Source: Sphingomonas leidyi (lineage in GTDB: Bacteria > Pseudomonadota > Alphaproteobacteria > Sphingomonadales > Sphingomonadaceae). From it: 64,000 nt of DNA. The position numbers and the translations under genes were made by a program. The first letter of the stretch is position 1. Every line of letters starts with the position of its first letter. Location of the stretch: the NCBI RefSeq assembly GCF_011761945.1, contig NZ_JAASQV010000002.1, positions 682,001 to 746,000 on the forward strand. Reading direction: 5' to 3'. The notes beneath the pieces were generated by a model. That model had not been told where the DNA came from and searched no databases. It was given only the letters and a program-made list of their open reading frames with translations. Shown one piece after another: positions 37,707 to 46,501 of this stretch.

Positions 37707-38087
37707 CTACTTGACGCCTTTCTCGCTGATGCTCTTCTTGAGCAATTGCGGCGCCGCCGGCGCGACGGCCTTGATCGTGGTCGGCGTCATCGACAAGCGC
37801 GACGGCATGGTCCGAGTCGTCGCTTCTTCCGATGGGCAAGCGCCTTCGGGTTCGGCGCTCCGCTTGGTCGGATTGACCCCGCCCTTCACCACGATCCCGC
37901 CGATCGGCGTGCCCGGCGCGCAGCGTGCGTAGCTGGACGACGCGGCGCCCGGCAGCCCGGTGAGCGTCCCCGCCTTGGGCTTGGCCTGCTCCTTGGCCGC
38001 GGCAACCGGCGCATCCTGCGCAAAGGCGGGTGGCGTAGCGGCGGTCACCGCCAGCATCGCCCAGAGCGCCACATGATATTTCCCCAT
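37707..38087 (-). CDS. Exported small protein of unknown function
   Basis: 126-residue protein with a signal peptide ([20 protein letters not shown], cleavage after AFA-QD) and a Lys/Pro-rich mature part including [20 protein letters not shown] and [18 protein letters not shown] lies 5 bases before the ATG at 38087, deciding this start against an upstream in-frame ATG. No named family recognised. Confidence 0.7.
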   Translation of the reverse strand: MGKYHVALWAMLAVTAATPPAFAQDAPVAAAKEQAKPKAGTLTGLPGAASSSYARCAPGTPIGGIVVKGGVNPTKRSAEPEGACPSEEATTRTMPSRLSMTPTTIKAVAPAAPQLLKKSISEKGVK

Positions 38088-38284
38088 ATTCCCTCTCCTT
38101 CCTGCACGAAATTGCAGGTTCCTTCCTGAATTCGCGGTGAACTCGTCGCGCTGCCGTAACAAGGCGATATGGGCGGCATTTTCGATGATCGGGTATGCTG
38201 GAAGCGCTTTGGGGCTGGACTTGAATCGATTCTCGGGCATTAGCGATCGGTGTTGCCGATCTTCCAGCGATGGAGAGGATTTCG

Positions 38285-39037
38285 ATGAAAGTGCTGGTTC
38301 CGGTCAAGCGGGTGCTTGACTACAACGTGAAGCCGCGGGTGAAGGCGGACGGGACGGGGGTCGACCTCGCCAACGTCAAGATGAGCATGAACCCGTTCGA
38401 CGAGATCGCGATCGAGGAAGCCGTGCGCCTGAAGGAAAAGGGCGCGGCGACCGAAGTGGTGGTGGTCACCATCGGCGTCGCCAAGGCGGAGTCCGACGTG
38501 CTGCTCACCGCGCGCGCCATGGGCGCCGACCGTGCGATCCTGATCCAGACCGACGACGAGGTCGAGCCGCTGGCGGTGGCCAAGCTGCTCGCCAAGGTCG
38601 CCGAGGAAGAGCAGCCCGGGCTGATCATCCTGGGCAAGCAGGCGATCGACGACGATTCGAACCAGACCGGCCAGATGCTGGGCGCGCTGCTCGGCTGGCC
38701 CCAGGGCACCTTCGCCTCGAAGGTCGAGCTGGGCGGCCAGGGCGTGCAGGTCACCCGCGAAGTCGATGGCGGCCTCGAGACCGTCGACCTCAAGCTGCCG
38801 GCGATCGTCACCACCGATCTGCGCCTCAACGAGCCGCGCTATGCGACGCTGCCGAACATCATGAAGGCCAAGTCCAAGCCGGTCGCGAAGAAGACCGTCG
38901 CGGATTACGGCGTCGACGTCGCGCCGCGCCTCAAGACGCTCAAGGTCGTCGAGCCGGCCAAGCGCTCGGCCGGCGTCAAGGTGGGCTCGGTCGACGAGCT
39001 GGTCGAGAAGCTCAAGGCGCTGGGAGTGGCGAAATGA
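38285..39037 (+). CDS. etfB: Electron transfer flavoprotein beta subunit
   Basis: 250-residue ETF beta, carries electrons from acyl-CoA and other dehydrogenases to ETF-quinone oxidoreductase. [50 protein letters not shown] and the AMP-binding C-terminal block are typical. The ATG at 38285 fits the family N-terminus. It overlaps etfA by 4 bp. Confidence 0.96.
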   Translation: MKVLVPVKRVLDYNVKPRVKADGTGVDLANVKMSMNPFDEIAIEEAVRLKEKGAATEVVVVTIGVAKAESDVLLTARAMGADRAILIQTDDEVEPLAVAKLLAKVAEEEQPGLIILGKQAIDDDSNQTGQMLGALLGWPQGTFASKVELGGQGVQVTREVDGGLETVDLKLPAIVTTDLRLNEPRYATLPNIMKAKSKPVAKKTVADYGVDVAPRLKTLKVVEPAKRSAGVKVGSVDELVEKLKALGVAK

Positions 39038-39963
39038 AGACGCTGGTTTGGGTCGAGCACGACAATCAGAACCTCAAGGACGCCACCCTTGCCGTGGTGA
39101 CCGCCGCGGCGAAGCTGGGCGAAGTCCATCTCCTCGTCGCCGGCAAGGGCGTCGACGGCGTGGCCAAGCAGGCGGCGGCGATCGAGGGCGTGGGCAAGGT
39201 CCATGTCGCCGATGACGCCGCCTACGAGCATTTCCTCGCCGAGAATGTCGCGCCGCTGATCGTGTCGCTGATGGGCTCGCACGATGCGGTGCTGTTCCCG
39301 GCGACCACCACCGGCAAGAACATCGCGCCGCGCGTGGCCGCCGCGCTCGACGTGATGCAGATCTCGGACATCCTCTCGGTCGAGGGTGCGGACACCTTCA
39401 CCCGGCCGATCTATGCCGGCAATGCGATCGCCACCGTGCAGACCAGCGACAAGAAGCTGGTGATCACCGTGCGCGGCACGGCCTTCGCCAAGGCCGCGGC
39501 CACCGGCGGCAGCGGCACGATCGAGGCGGTGAGCGGCGAGGGCGACAAGGGCCTCTCCACCTTCGCCGGCGCAGAGATCGCCAAGTCCGAGCGTCCGGAG
39601 CTGACCAGCGCCAAGGTGATCGTCTCGGGCGGCCGCGCGCTCGGCTCGTCGGAGCAGTTCCACGCGCAGATCGATCCGCTGGCGGACAAGCTCGGCGCCG
39701 CCGTCGGCGCTTCGCGCGCCGCCGTGGACGCGGGCTATGCCCCGAACGACTATCAGGTCGGCCAGACCGGCAAGATCGTCGCCCCCGAAGTCTATGTCGC
39801 GATCGGCATCTCGGGTGCGATCCAGCACCTGGCGGGCATGAAGGACTCCAAGACGATCATCGCGATCAACAAGGACGAGGACGCGCCGATCTTCCAGGTG
39901 GCGGATATCGGCCTGGTCGGCGACCTGTTCAAGATCGTGCCGGAGCTGACCGAGAAGCTCTGA
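39034..39963 (+). CDS. etfA: Electron transfer flavoprotein alpha subunit
   Basis: 309-residue FAD-binding ETF alpha. Starts [19 protein letters not shown]; the FAD domain has [34 protein letters not shown] and [39 protein letters not shown]. Forms the heterodimer with etfB directly upstream. The next gene starts 6 bp after the stop. Confidence 0.97.
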   Translation: MKTLVWVEHDNQNLKDATLAVVTAAAKLGEVHLLVAGKGVDGVAKQAAAIEGVGKVHVADDAAYEHFLAENVAPLIVSLMGSHDAVLFPATTTGKNIAPRVAAALDVMQISDILSVEGADTFTRPIYAGNAIATVQTSDKKLVITVRGTAFAKAAATGGSGTIEAVSGEGDKGLSTFAGAEIAKSERPELTSAKVIVSGGRALGSSEQFHAQIDPLADKLGAAVGASRAAVDAGYAPNDYQVGQTGKIVAPEVYVAIGISGAIQHLAGMKDSKTIIAINKDEDAPIFQVADIGLVGDLFKIVPELTEKL

Positions 39964-39969
39964 GGCCCG

Positions 39970-40614
39970 GTGCTTTCGCTGAACGAAGATGGGGCGGCGC
40001 ACCTTGCCGGTGCGGCCGCCCCTTTTCTGGGTGCGCTGTTGGCGCTTGCCGCGAGCCAGCCTGTCGAGCGCGCAGGAATCCGGCTGCATCGCGTGCCGGG
40101 CTTGGCCGAATTGCTTGGTCCCGCCGCGCTGGGCGGGCTGGTTGCCGGCATGCGGCCGGTCCGCGCGATCCTGTTCGACAAGAGCCCGGGCGCCAACTGG
40201 TTGCTCGGCTGGCATCAGGATCGGACGATCGCGGTGCGCGCGCGATGCGAGGTGCCGGGATTCGGCCCCTGGTCGGTCAAGCAGGGGCTGCTCCACGTGG
40301 AACCGCCCTTCGCGCTGATCGAGGCGATGCGGACGATGCGGATCCATCTCGATCCGGTGCCGCAGGACAATGCGCCGCTGCTGATCGCGCCCGGCTCGCA
40401 TCGGCTGGGCCGTATTCCGGAGAGCGAGCTCGCGGCGGTTGTCGAACGCTGCGGCACCGCGTGCTGCCTCGCCGATACGGGCGATGTCTGGCTGTACGCC
40501 ACGCCGATCGTCCATGCCTCCGCCGCGAGCAGCGGCGCGGGGCGCCGGCGGGTGCTGCAAGTGGATTTCGCGGGGGAGGCCCTGCCACCGGGGCTGGAAT
40601 GGCTCGGCGTGTAG
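39970..40614 (+). CDS. Phytanoyl-CoA dioxygenase-like Fe(II)/2-oxoglutarate oxygenase
   Basis: 214-residue protein with the jelly-roll oxygenase metal triad: HxD in [10 protein letters not shown] near residue 82 and a distal His in [11 protein letters not shown], plus Arg (RRRVLQVDF) for 2-oxoglutarate. PhyH family. The substrate is not known. GTG start at 39970, 6 bp after etfA, suggesting co-expression. A parS-like sequence (40290-40303) is embedded in the codons for LLHVEP. Confidence 0.8.
   Translation: MLSLNEDGAAHLAGAAAPFLGALLALAASQPVERAGIRLHRVPGLAELLGPAALGGLVAGMRPVRAILFDKSPGANWLLGWHQDRTIAVRARCEVPGFGPWSVKQGLLHVEPPFALIEAMRTMRIHLDPVPQDNAPLLIAPGSHRLGRIPESELAAVVERCGTACCLADTGDVWLYATPIVHASAASSGAGRRRVLQVDFAGEALPPGLEWLGV
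40290..40303. promoter_or_regulatory. Degenerate parS-like sequence
   Basis: GCTCCACGTGGAAC differs from the parS core GTTCCACGTGGAAC at one base. It lies in coding sequence for LHVEP, 16.5 kb right of the proposed oriC. Either a weak fourth parS or coincidence. Confidence 0.3.
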
Positions 40615-40655
40615 CGGGCGTTGCGAACGCGCGAGGATCGCGGCATCCCCAGGCG

Positions 40656-40769
40656 ATGTTCGACTGGTCCGATCTGCTGCTCCTGCTTCCCAACCGGGTT
40701 GTCCTGGCGCTGCTCGTCTTCACCTGCCTGTTGATCGCCCTGATCGTCGCCTGGCGGCATTTCCACTGA
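40656..40769 (+). CDS. Possible 37-residue single-helix membrane protein
   Basis: [20 protein letters not shown] and [16 protein letters not shown]: one strong hydrophobic helix with a short charged C-terminus. It follows the oxygenase gene by 41 bp. The Shine-Dalgarno sequence is weak, so it may not be translated. No family recognised. Confidence 0.35.
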   Translation: MFDWSDLLLLLPNRVVLALLVFTCLLIALIVAWRHFH

Positions 40770-40779
40770 CCGGCCGGCC

Positions 40780-42045
40780 TCAATCCGCCCCCATCGGCCG
40801 TGGCGGCGTAACCGCGGGCAGCGCCAGCGGCGGCACCGTGGCCAGCTTCGCGGCGATTCCCAGCGCCACCACCGTCAGCGCCCCGCAATAGAGCGTCACG
40901 CCGGTCCAGCCCCAGCCGGTCCAGGCGATGCCGCCCGCCGAGCCCAGCAGGCTCGATCCCATATAGTAGAAGAACAGGTAGAAGGCCGCCGCCTGCCCCC
41001 GGCTCGCCCGCGCCCGCCGGCCCACCCAGCTCGAGGCGATCGAGTGGGCGCCGAAAAAGCCGATGGTGACGATGCCGATCCCGGCCACCACCAGGGCGAG
41101 CCGCGCGGATGCGGTCAGCGCCGTGCCGATCAGCAGCATCGCGGTGGGGATCCAGAAGATCAGCCGCCGCCCGCGCCGCTCGGCCAGGTGCCCGAACCAG
41201 GTCGAGCTCCCGGAGCCGAGCAGGTAGAGCAGGAAGATCGCACCGATCGCGGCATGGCCCAGGGCGAAAGGCGGCGCGACCAGGCGGAAGCCGACATAAT
41301 TGTAGATGGTGACGAACACCCCCATCAGCAGAAACGCCTCGGCATAGAGCAGGGGCATCGCCCGGTCCCGGAACAGGTCGCGTCCCGCCGCTAGCACCGC
41401 ACCCGGATGCATCGGCTGCGGCACGAAGCGGCGCGAGGGCGGCGCGAGGCGGCGAAAGCCCTCGGCCATCGCCAGCCCGATCAGCCCGACGCCGATCAAG
41501 CCCCAGCGCCAGTCGACCAGCTCGGTGAGCAGGCTCACCCCCAGCCGCCCGGCCATGCCGCCGATCGCGCTGCCGGCGATGTAGAGGCCCATCGCCGGCC
41601 CCACCGAATGGGGCTCGACCTCCTCGCTGACATAGGCCATCGCCACCGCCGGCATGCCGGCGAGCGCGATGCCCGTGAGCAGGCGCAATGCCAGCAGCGC
41701 GTTCCAGCCCGGCGCCAGTCCGGTCAGGGTGGTGAGCAATCCTGCGCCGAACATCGCGAACACCATCAGCGGCCGCCGGCCAAGCTTGTCGGAGAGCATG
41801 CCGGCGACGATGATCGCCACCGCAAGCGGGCCGGTGGCGAGCGAGACGGCCAGGCTTGCCGCCTCCGCGCTGAGGCGGAACTCGTCGGCGAACAGCGGCA
41901 GCAGCGGCTGGGCGGAATAGAGGAGCGAGAAGGTCGAGAAGCCCGCGAACAGCATCGCGAGCGTCAGCCGCCGATAGCCCGGCGTGCCGCGCGCATATCC
42001 GCCATGCGGCGCCCTGTCCGGCTCGGCGGGATCCGGCCCGGTCAT
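40780..42045 (-). CDS. MFS transporter
   Basis: 421-residue major facilitator protein with 12 predicted helices. YRRLTLAMLFAGFSTFSLLY, the motif A loop MLSDKLGRRPLMVFAM between helices 2 and 3, and the repeat WFGHLAERRGRRLIF in the second half are visible. The central loop FVPQPMHPGAVLAAGRDLF is cytoplasmic. It resembles the YnfM/arabinose-efflux type; substrate unknown. Start MTGPDPAE at 42045; stop of the upstream gene overlaps by 4 bp. Confidence 0.9.
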   Translation of the reverse strand: MTGPDPAEPDRAPHGGYARGTPGYRRLTLAMLFAGFSTFSLLYSAQPLLPLFADEFRLSAEAASLAVSLATGPLAVAIIVAGMLSDKLGRRPLMVFAMFGAGLLTTLTGLAPGWNALLALRLLTGIALAGMPAVAMAYVSEEVEPHSVGPAMGLYIAGSAIGGMAGRLGVSLLTELVDWRWGLIGVGLIGLAMAEGFRRLAPPSRRFVPQPMHPGAVLAAGRDLFRDRAMPLLYAEAFLLMGVFVTIYNYVGFRLVAPPFALGHAAIGAIFLLYLLGSGSSTWFGHLAERRGRRLIFWIPTAMLLIGTALTASARLALVVAGIGIVTIGFFGAHSIASSWVGRRARASRGQAAAFYLFFYYMGSSLLGSAGGIAWTGWGWTGVTLYCGALTVVALGIAAKLATVPPLALPAVTPPRPMGAD

Positions 42046-42575
42046 TCGACCGGCTTGATGCTCTCGACCAGGATGTTCGCGCGCCCGGGCGGGGCCGAGT
42101 TCACTGTTTCGCGCGCGTCGCATTTCGGATCGGGCGCAAGGGCGTACCAATGGATCCGCGTGCGCTGGCGCAGCGTGCGGAACAGCTTGCCCGTGGCGGG
42201 CACGGTCATCTGCGCGTCGAAGCGCCCGTCCGTGGACATGATCGCGCGCCATTCCAGCGGCTCGGCGCGCAGCGTGGCCTTCTTCGCGTCGAGATAGTCG
42301 TTCTGGATCATCGCCGGTTCCAGCTGCACCACCAGGTCGCGGCCGCCCATGATGTTGGTGAAACCGACATTGGAGAATTCCTCGACGGACCAGCTGCCGT
42401 CCTTGGCCGCTTCGCCCCAGCCGACGCGCAAGGGACTGCCGCGGCGCACCGCCGCGATCAGCGCCGCGCGGCTTCCGGCGACATCCTCGCCCTGGGGTCC
42501 GTTGGCGAAGAGCAGGCGCCAGTCCGAAGCGCAGGCGTCCGGCGCGGCGAGCGATAGGAGGGCGGCAGCGAGCAT
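42042..42575 (-). CDS. Exported protein of unknown function
   Basis: 177-residue protein with a signal peptide MLAAALLSLAAPDACA and mature part DWRLLFANGPQGEDVAGSRA, ALIAAVRRGSPLRVGWGEAA, SVEEFSNVGFTNIMGGRDLV and ending NILVESIKPVE. An alternative ATG at 42623 would extend the N-terminus. The ligand-sized beta-sandwich pattern is reminiscent of VirK-like small exported proteins, but I cannot assign a family. It overlaps the MFS gene by 4 bp and is probably in the same operon. Confidence 0.65.
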   Translation of the reverse strand: MLAAALLSLAAPDACASDWRLLFANGPQGEDVAGSRAALIAAVRRGSPLRVGWGEAAKDGSWSVEEFSNVGFTNIMGGRDLVVQLEPAMIQNDYLDAKKATLRAEPLEWRAIMSTDGRFDAQMTVPATGKLFRTLRQRTRIHWYALAPDPKCDARETVNSAPPGRANILVESIKPVE

Positions 42576-42654
42576 GGCGCCAGGATAGGCGATCGCCGGG
42601 GCGCCGGAAAGGGCGGCGGCCATGCGGCGCAACCCGGGATGCACGTACCGGGGG

Positions 42655-42672
42655 TTGACGCTGCAGTGCAGC
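42655..42672. promoter_or_regulatory. Possible promoter/operator before MFS gene at 42690
   Basis: TTGACG (42655-42660) resembles a -35 box and overlaps GCTGCA-G-TGCAGC (42660-42672), a 6-bp dyad with one spacer base. No good -10 box at 17 bp was found, so an operator is as likely as a promoter. Confidence 0.3.
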
Positions 42673-42689
42673 ATACGCACTTGAGACGC

Positions 42690-43754
42690 ATGCACGCCCC
42701 CGCTCCCCGCACCCACAATGTCGGCCTCGTCCATTTCGCGCTGGCGATGGGCGGCTTCGCGATCGGCACCACCGAATTCGCGACGATGAGCCTGGTGCCC
42801 TATATGGCGGAAGGGCTGAAGATCGACGTGCCCAGTGCCGGCCATGTCATCAGCGCCTATGCGCTCGGGGTGGTCGTGGGGGCGCCGCTGATCGCGGTGG
42901 CGGCGGCCAAGCTGTCGCGCCGGCTGACGCTGCTCCTGCTGATGACCGGCTTCGCGCTGTTCAACACGCTGAGCGCGCTTGCGCCGGACTATCGCTGGCT
43001 GCTGCTGTTCCGCTTCCTTTCGGGGCTGCCGCACGGCGCCTATTTCGGCATGGCCGCCCTGGTCGCCGCTTCGCTGGTGCCGGTCAACAAGCGGTCCCAG
43101 GCGGTCGGGCGGGTGATGCTGGGGCTCACCGTGGCGACGATCCTGGGGGTGCCGCTCGCCAACTGGCTGGGCCAGGCCGTGGGCTGGCGCTGGGGCTTCG
43201 TGGTGGTCGGCGCGCTGGCACTTGCGACCGTGGCGCTGGTCGCGGCCCTTGCCCCCCGCGATCCGCCGCAAAGAGGCGCGAGCCCGCTCAAGGAGCTGGG
43301 CGCGCTCGCCAACGGCCAAGTGTGGCTCACGCTCGGCATCAGCGCGATCGGCTTTGGCGGGATGTTCTGCGTCTACACCTATGTCGCCTCGACCATCCTG
43401 GAAGTGACCGGCGCCGCGCCCGGCATGATCCCGGTGGTCCTCGCGCTCTATCCCCTTGCCGCCGGCCAGCTGTGGAGCCTGGCGCTCGACATCGCCGCGA
43501 TCGGATTCCTGGGTGCGCTCGGCGCGGTATTGCAGACCCGGCTGATGGACGTGGCGGGCGAGGCGCAGGGGCTCGCCGCCTCGCTCAACCATTCGGCGTT
43601 CAACTTCGCCAATGCGCTCGGCCCCTGGCTGGGCGGGCTGGCCATCGCGGCCGGCTATGGCTGGACGTCGACCGGCTGGGTGGGGGCGCTGCTGTCGCTC
43701 GGCGGATTCGCGGTGCTGGTGGTGGCGGTGCTCGCCGAGCGCAGGACGAGATAG
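42690..43754 (+). CDS. MFS transporter (AraJ/YdhP-like) with apparent internal deletion
   Basis: 354 residues. HNVGLVHFALAMGGFAIGTT, EFATMSLVPYMAEGL, GAPLIAVAAAKLSRRLTLLL (motif A) and NHSAFNFANALGPWLGG show the drug/arabinose efflux family, whose members are about 390-400 residues. From memory the family reads 'IPVVLALFGLGMT..GN..GG..ADR...' then '..LVLALYPLA'; here IPVVLAL joins directly to YPLAAGQLWSLAL, so about 35 residues (helix 8-9 region) look lost in frame. Its 3' end overlaps the antisense nhaA tail by 100 bp. ATG at 42690 begins the transporter. Confidence 0.85.
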   Translation: MHAPAPRTHNVGLVHFALAMGGFAIGTTEFATMSLVPYMAEGLKIDVPSAGHVISAYALGVVVGAPLIAVAAAKLSRRLTLLLLMTGFALFNTLSALAPDYRWLLLFRFLSGLPHGAYFGMAALVAASLVPVNKRSQAVGRVMLGLTVATILGVPLANWLGQAVGWRWGFVVVGALALATVALVAALAPRDPPQRGASPLKELGALANGQVWLTLGISAIGFGGMFCVYTYVASTILEVTGAAPGMIPVVLALYPLAAGQLWSLALDIAAIGFLGALGAVLQTRLMDVAGEAQGLAASLNHSAFNFANALGPWLGGLAIAAGYGWTSTGWVGALLSLGGFAVLVVAVLAERRTR

Positions 43755-44941
43755 CCGGCGATCGCCGACAGGAGCGAGCCGGCCAGCACGCCGATCTTCA
43801 CCTGATCGATCAGCTCGGGACGGTCGGGAAATGCCAGGCCGCCGATGAACAGGCTCATGGTGAAGCCGATGCCGGCGAGCAGCGACACGCCATAGATCTG
43901 GCGCCAGCCGCCCGGGCGCGTCGCGAAGCCCGTCCGCACCGCGATCCAGATGCTGCCGAAGATGCCCAGCTGCTTGCCGATGAACAGGCCGAGCGCGATG
44001 CCCAGCGGCAGCGGCGCGAGCAGCACCGCGGGCGAGACGCCGGCCAGGGAGACGCCGCTATTGGCGAAGCCGAACAGCGGCACGATCAGATAGGCCGACC
44101 AGGGGTGCAGCGCATGCTCGAGCCGGTGGAGCGGCGAAGCGGCGTCGTCGGGATGGCCGGGCGACTTGACGATCGGGATCGTCATCGCGGCCGCCACGCC
44201 AGCGACGGTCGCATGGATGCCGGACAGGAACACCAGATACCAGAGCAGCAGGGCGAGCAGCAGGTAGATCCACAACCGCCGCACGCCGCTGCGGTTGAGC
44301 ACGTACATGGTGGCGAGCACGATCGCCGCGCCGGCCAGTGCCAGGGTGCTGATATGCGCGGTATAGGCAAGCGCGATGATCGCCACCGCGCCCATGTCGT
44401 CGACGATGGCCACGGTGGTGAGGAACAGCTTGAGCGATGCCGGCGCGCGGCTGCCCAGGATCGCGAGCACGCCGATCGCGAAGGCGATGTCGGTCGCGGC
44501 CGGAATCGCCCAGCCATTGGCCAGGCCGGGCGTGCCCCCGGCGATGGCAAGATAGACGATCGCCGGGCCGATCATGCCGGCGGCGGCGGCCACCACCGGC
44601 AGGCGGCGGCGCTCCCAGCTGGCGAGCCGGCCGTCGACGAACTCGCGCTTGATCTCCAGCCCCACGAGCAGGAAGAACACCGCCATCAGGCCGTCATTGA
44701 TCCACAGATGCACCGTCATCGGCCCGTGCACGGCGGAGAGCGTGGGGCCGATCTCGCGGTGGAGCGTGTGGAAATAGGTTTCCGCGATGCCGGGAACATT
44801 GGCGGCGATCATCGCGAGGATGGCGGCGGCGATCAGGATGATGCCCCCCGAGGCTTCGCTCCTCAGAAAGTCGCGCAGCGCCGATTCGGCCCGGGCGGGA
44901 GCCTTGGCGAGCGTCTCGGCGGTTTCCTCGATCCTGGTCAT
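43655..44941 (-). CDS. nhaA: Na+/H+ antiporter NhaA
   Basis: 428-residue antiporter, longer than the about 390 residues of E. coli NhaA. Core motifs: WINDGLMAVFFLLVGLEIKR, GWAIPAATDIAFAIGVLAIL, LTTVAIVDDMGAVAIIALA (the two Asp of ion binding) and GKQLGIFGSIW. It ends in a Ser/Thr/Pro tail (ASTATTSTANPPSDSS and APTQPVDVQP) after the last helix; the tail is read antisense to the MFS gene end (43655-43754). The start at 44941 diverges from the DUF389 gene. Confidence 0.95.
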   Translation of the reverse strand: MTRIEETAETLAKAPARAESALRDFLRSEASGGIILIAAAILAMIAANVPGIAETYFHTLHREIGPTLSAVHGPMTVHLWINDGLMAVFFLLVGLEIKREFVDGRLASWERRRLPVVAAAAGMIGPAIVYLAIAGGTPGLANGWAIPAATDIAFAIGVLAILGSRAPASLKLFLTTVAIVDDMGAVAIIALAYTAHISTLALAGAAIVLATMYVLNRSGVRRLWIYLLLALLLWYLVFLSGIHATVAGVAAAMTIPIVKSPGHPDDAASPLHRLEHALHPWSAYLIVPLFGFANSGVSLAGVSPAVLLAPLPLGIALGLFIGKQLGIFGSIWIAVRTGFATRPGGWRQIYGVSLLAGIGFTMSLFIGGLAFPDRPELIDQVKIGVLAGSLLSAIAGYLVLRSASTATTSTANPPSDSSAPTQPVDVQP

Positions 44942-45024
44942 GCGCGGCCCGTCGCCTCCCTGTCTGCCTGGCGCCGCCGTTCTATGGGGTGGATGTCGCG
45001 CTGCAAAGCCCGTAGCCTTGGGGG

Positions 45025-46497
45025 ATGGACCGGCCCTCCCCTTCGCATGCGCACGTCATGCCCTGGCGCTGGTGGCGCCGCGTGGTCGTGGGCTCGGTCG
45101 AGCATGGCGCGGTGCTCGTGCGGGTGCAGGCAGATTCCGGATTCAGCGGGCGCTATGCCTTCCTCGTCGTCGTTTCGGGGCTGATCGCGATCCTCGGGCT
45201 GTTGCTGCCATCCTCCGCCGTTCTGATCGGCGCGATGCTGATCTCGCCGCTGATGATGCCGATCATCGGCCTCGGCTTCGGCATCGCCACCTTCGACCTG
45301 GCCGAGATCCGCCGTGCCGCCTTTGCCCTGGCGGCCGGCGCGGCGATCGCGGTGGTGCTGTGCGCCGGCTTCGTCGCGCTCTCGCCGGTCCAGACGGTGA
45401 CGAGCGAGATCGCGGCGCGGACCAAGCCCAATCTGTTCGACCTGCTCGTTGCCCTGCTCTCGGCGGTGGCGGGCGGCTATGCGCTGATCCGCGGGCGCGG
45501 CGAGACGGTGGTGGGCGTGGCGATCGCCATTGCGCTCATGCCGCCGCTCGCAGTGGTGGGTTTCGGCGTCGCGACGCTGAACGGCACCGTGGCCGGCGGT
45601 GCGCTGCTGCTGTTCCTGACCAACCTCGTCACCATCGCGCTCACCGCGGCGGTCATGGCCCGGCTCTACGGGTTCGGCGGCCATCTCTCGCCGTCCCAGA
45701 CCCGGCTGCAGGGCTTGCTGATCATCGTCGGGCTGGTGGCGCTGGCGGTGCCGCTGGCCATCGCGCTGCGGCAGATCGCCTGGGAAGCGGTGGCCCAGCG
45801 CCAGGTGCGCGAGGCGATTCGCGCCAGCTTCCCGCGCGAGGCGCGGATCAGCCAGCTCGACATCGATTTCGAAGGGCGGCCCGAGCGGATCCGCGCGGTG
45901 GTGTTCACCCCCGCGCTGCGCCCGGACGGCGATGCCCGTGCCGGCGCGGCGATCCGGGCGGCGCTCGGTCATGCGGTGGACGTGCACGTCGACCAGGTCC
46001 GCGTCGGCGGCGAGAGCGGCGCGAGCGAATCGGCGCAGATCGCGGCGGCCCAGTCGCGCGAGCGCGAGCGGTCCGAAGCGGATCTGCTGCGCGACCGGCT
46101 GGCGTTGGTGGCGGGCGACGAGAACGGCATCCTGCTCGACGGAGCGGCGCGGCGCGCCGAAGTGCATGCGGCCCCGCTGCCCGGCGCCTCGCTCGCCAGC
46201 TACCGCGCGCTCGAGCAGCGCGTCGCCGCCACCGTGCCGGACTGGCAGGTGACGCTGCTCCCGCCCGCCGCGCCGCTGCCGACGGTCGGCTTCGAGGGCG
46301 ATGCGCCCGATGCCGAGGGCCTTGCCGCGCTCGACACCGCGATCTGGGGCGCGCGGCGCCTGCATCTGCCGATCGGCGTGTCGGGCCGGCATGCCGATAT
46401 GGTGATCGCGCGGCTGGAGGCGGCCGGCGTTTCCGCCACCCGCCTGCCCGGCACCGGCGCGCCGGCGGCGCTCGCCTGGCAGGCGCCGGCGCGCTGA
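45025..46497 (+). CDS. DUF389 family membrane protein (TIGR00341-like)
   Basis: 490-residue membrane protein. The DUF389 region (about residues 40-240) has about six helices with LPSSAVLIGAMLISPLMMPI, GYALIRGRGETVVGVAIAIA and LMPPLAVVGFG. A soluble C-terminal half of about 240 residues (REARISQLDIDFEGRPERIR, SGASESAQIAAAQSRERERS, ending TRLPGTGAP) looks like duplicated periplasmic modules, perhaps OmpA- or BON-like. Function unknown. Start ATG at 45025. Confidence 0.8.
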   Translation: MDRPSPSHAHVMPWRWWRRVVVGSVEHGAVLVRVQADSGFSGRYAFLVVVSGLIAILGLLLPSSAVLIGAMLISPLMMPIIGLGFGIATFDLAEIRRAAFALAAGAAIAVVLCAGFVALSPVQTVTSEIAARTKPNLFDLLVALLSAVAGGYALIRGRGETVVGVAIAIALMPPLAVVGFGVATLNGTVAGGALLLFLTNLVTIALTAAVMARLYGFGGHLSPSQTRLQGLLIIVGLVALAVPLAIALRQIAWEAVAQRQVREAIRASFPREARISQLDIDFEGRPERIRAVVFTPALRPDGDARAGAAIRAALGHAVDVHVDQVRVGGESGASESAQIAAAQSRERERSEADLLRDRLALVAGDENGILLDGAARRAEVHAAPLPGASLASYRALEQRVAATVPDWQVTLLPPAAPLPTVGFEGDAPDAEGLAALDTAIWGARRLHLPIGVSGRHADMVIARLEAAGVSATRLPGTGAPAALAWQAPAR

Positions 46498-46501
46498 GCG
46501 C

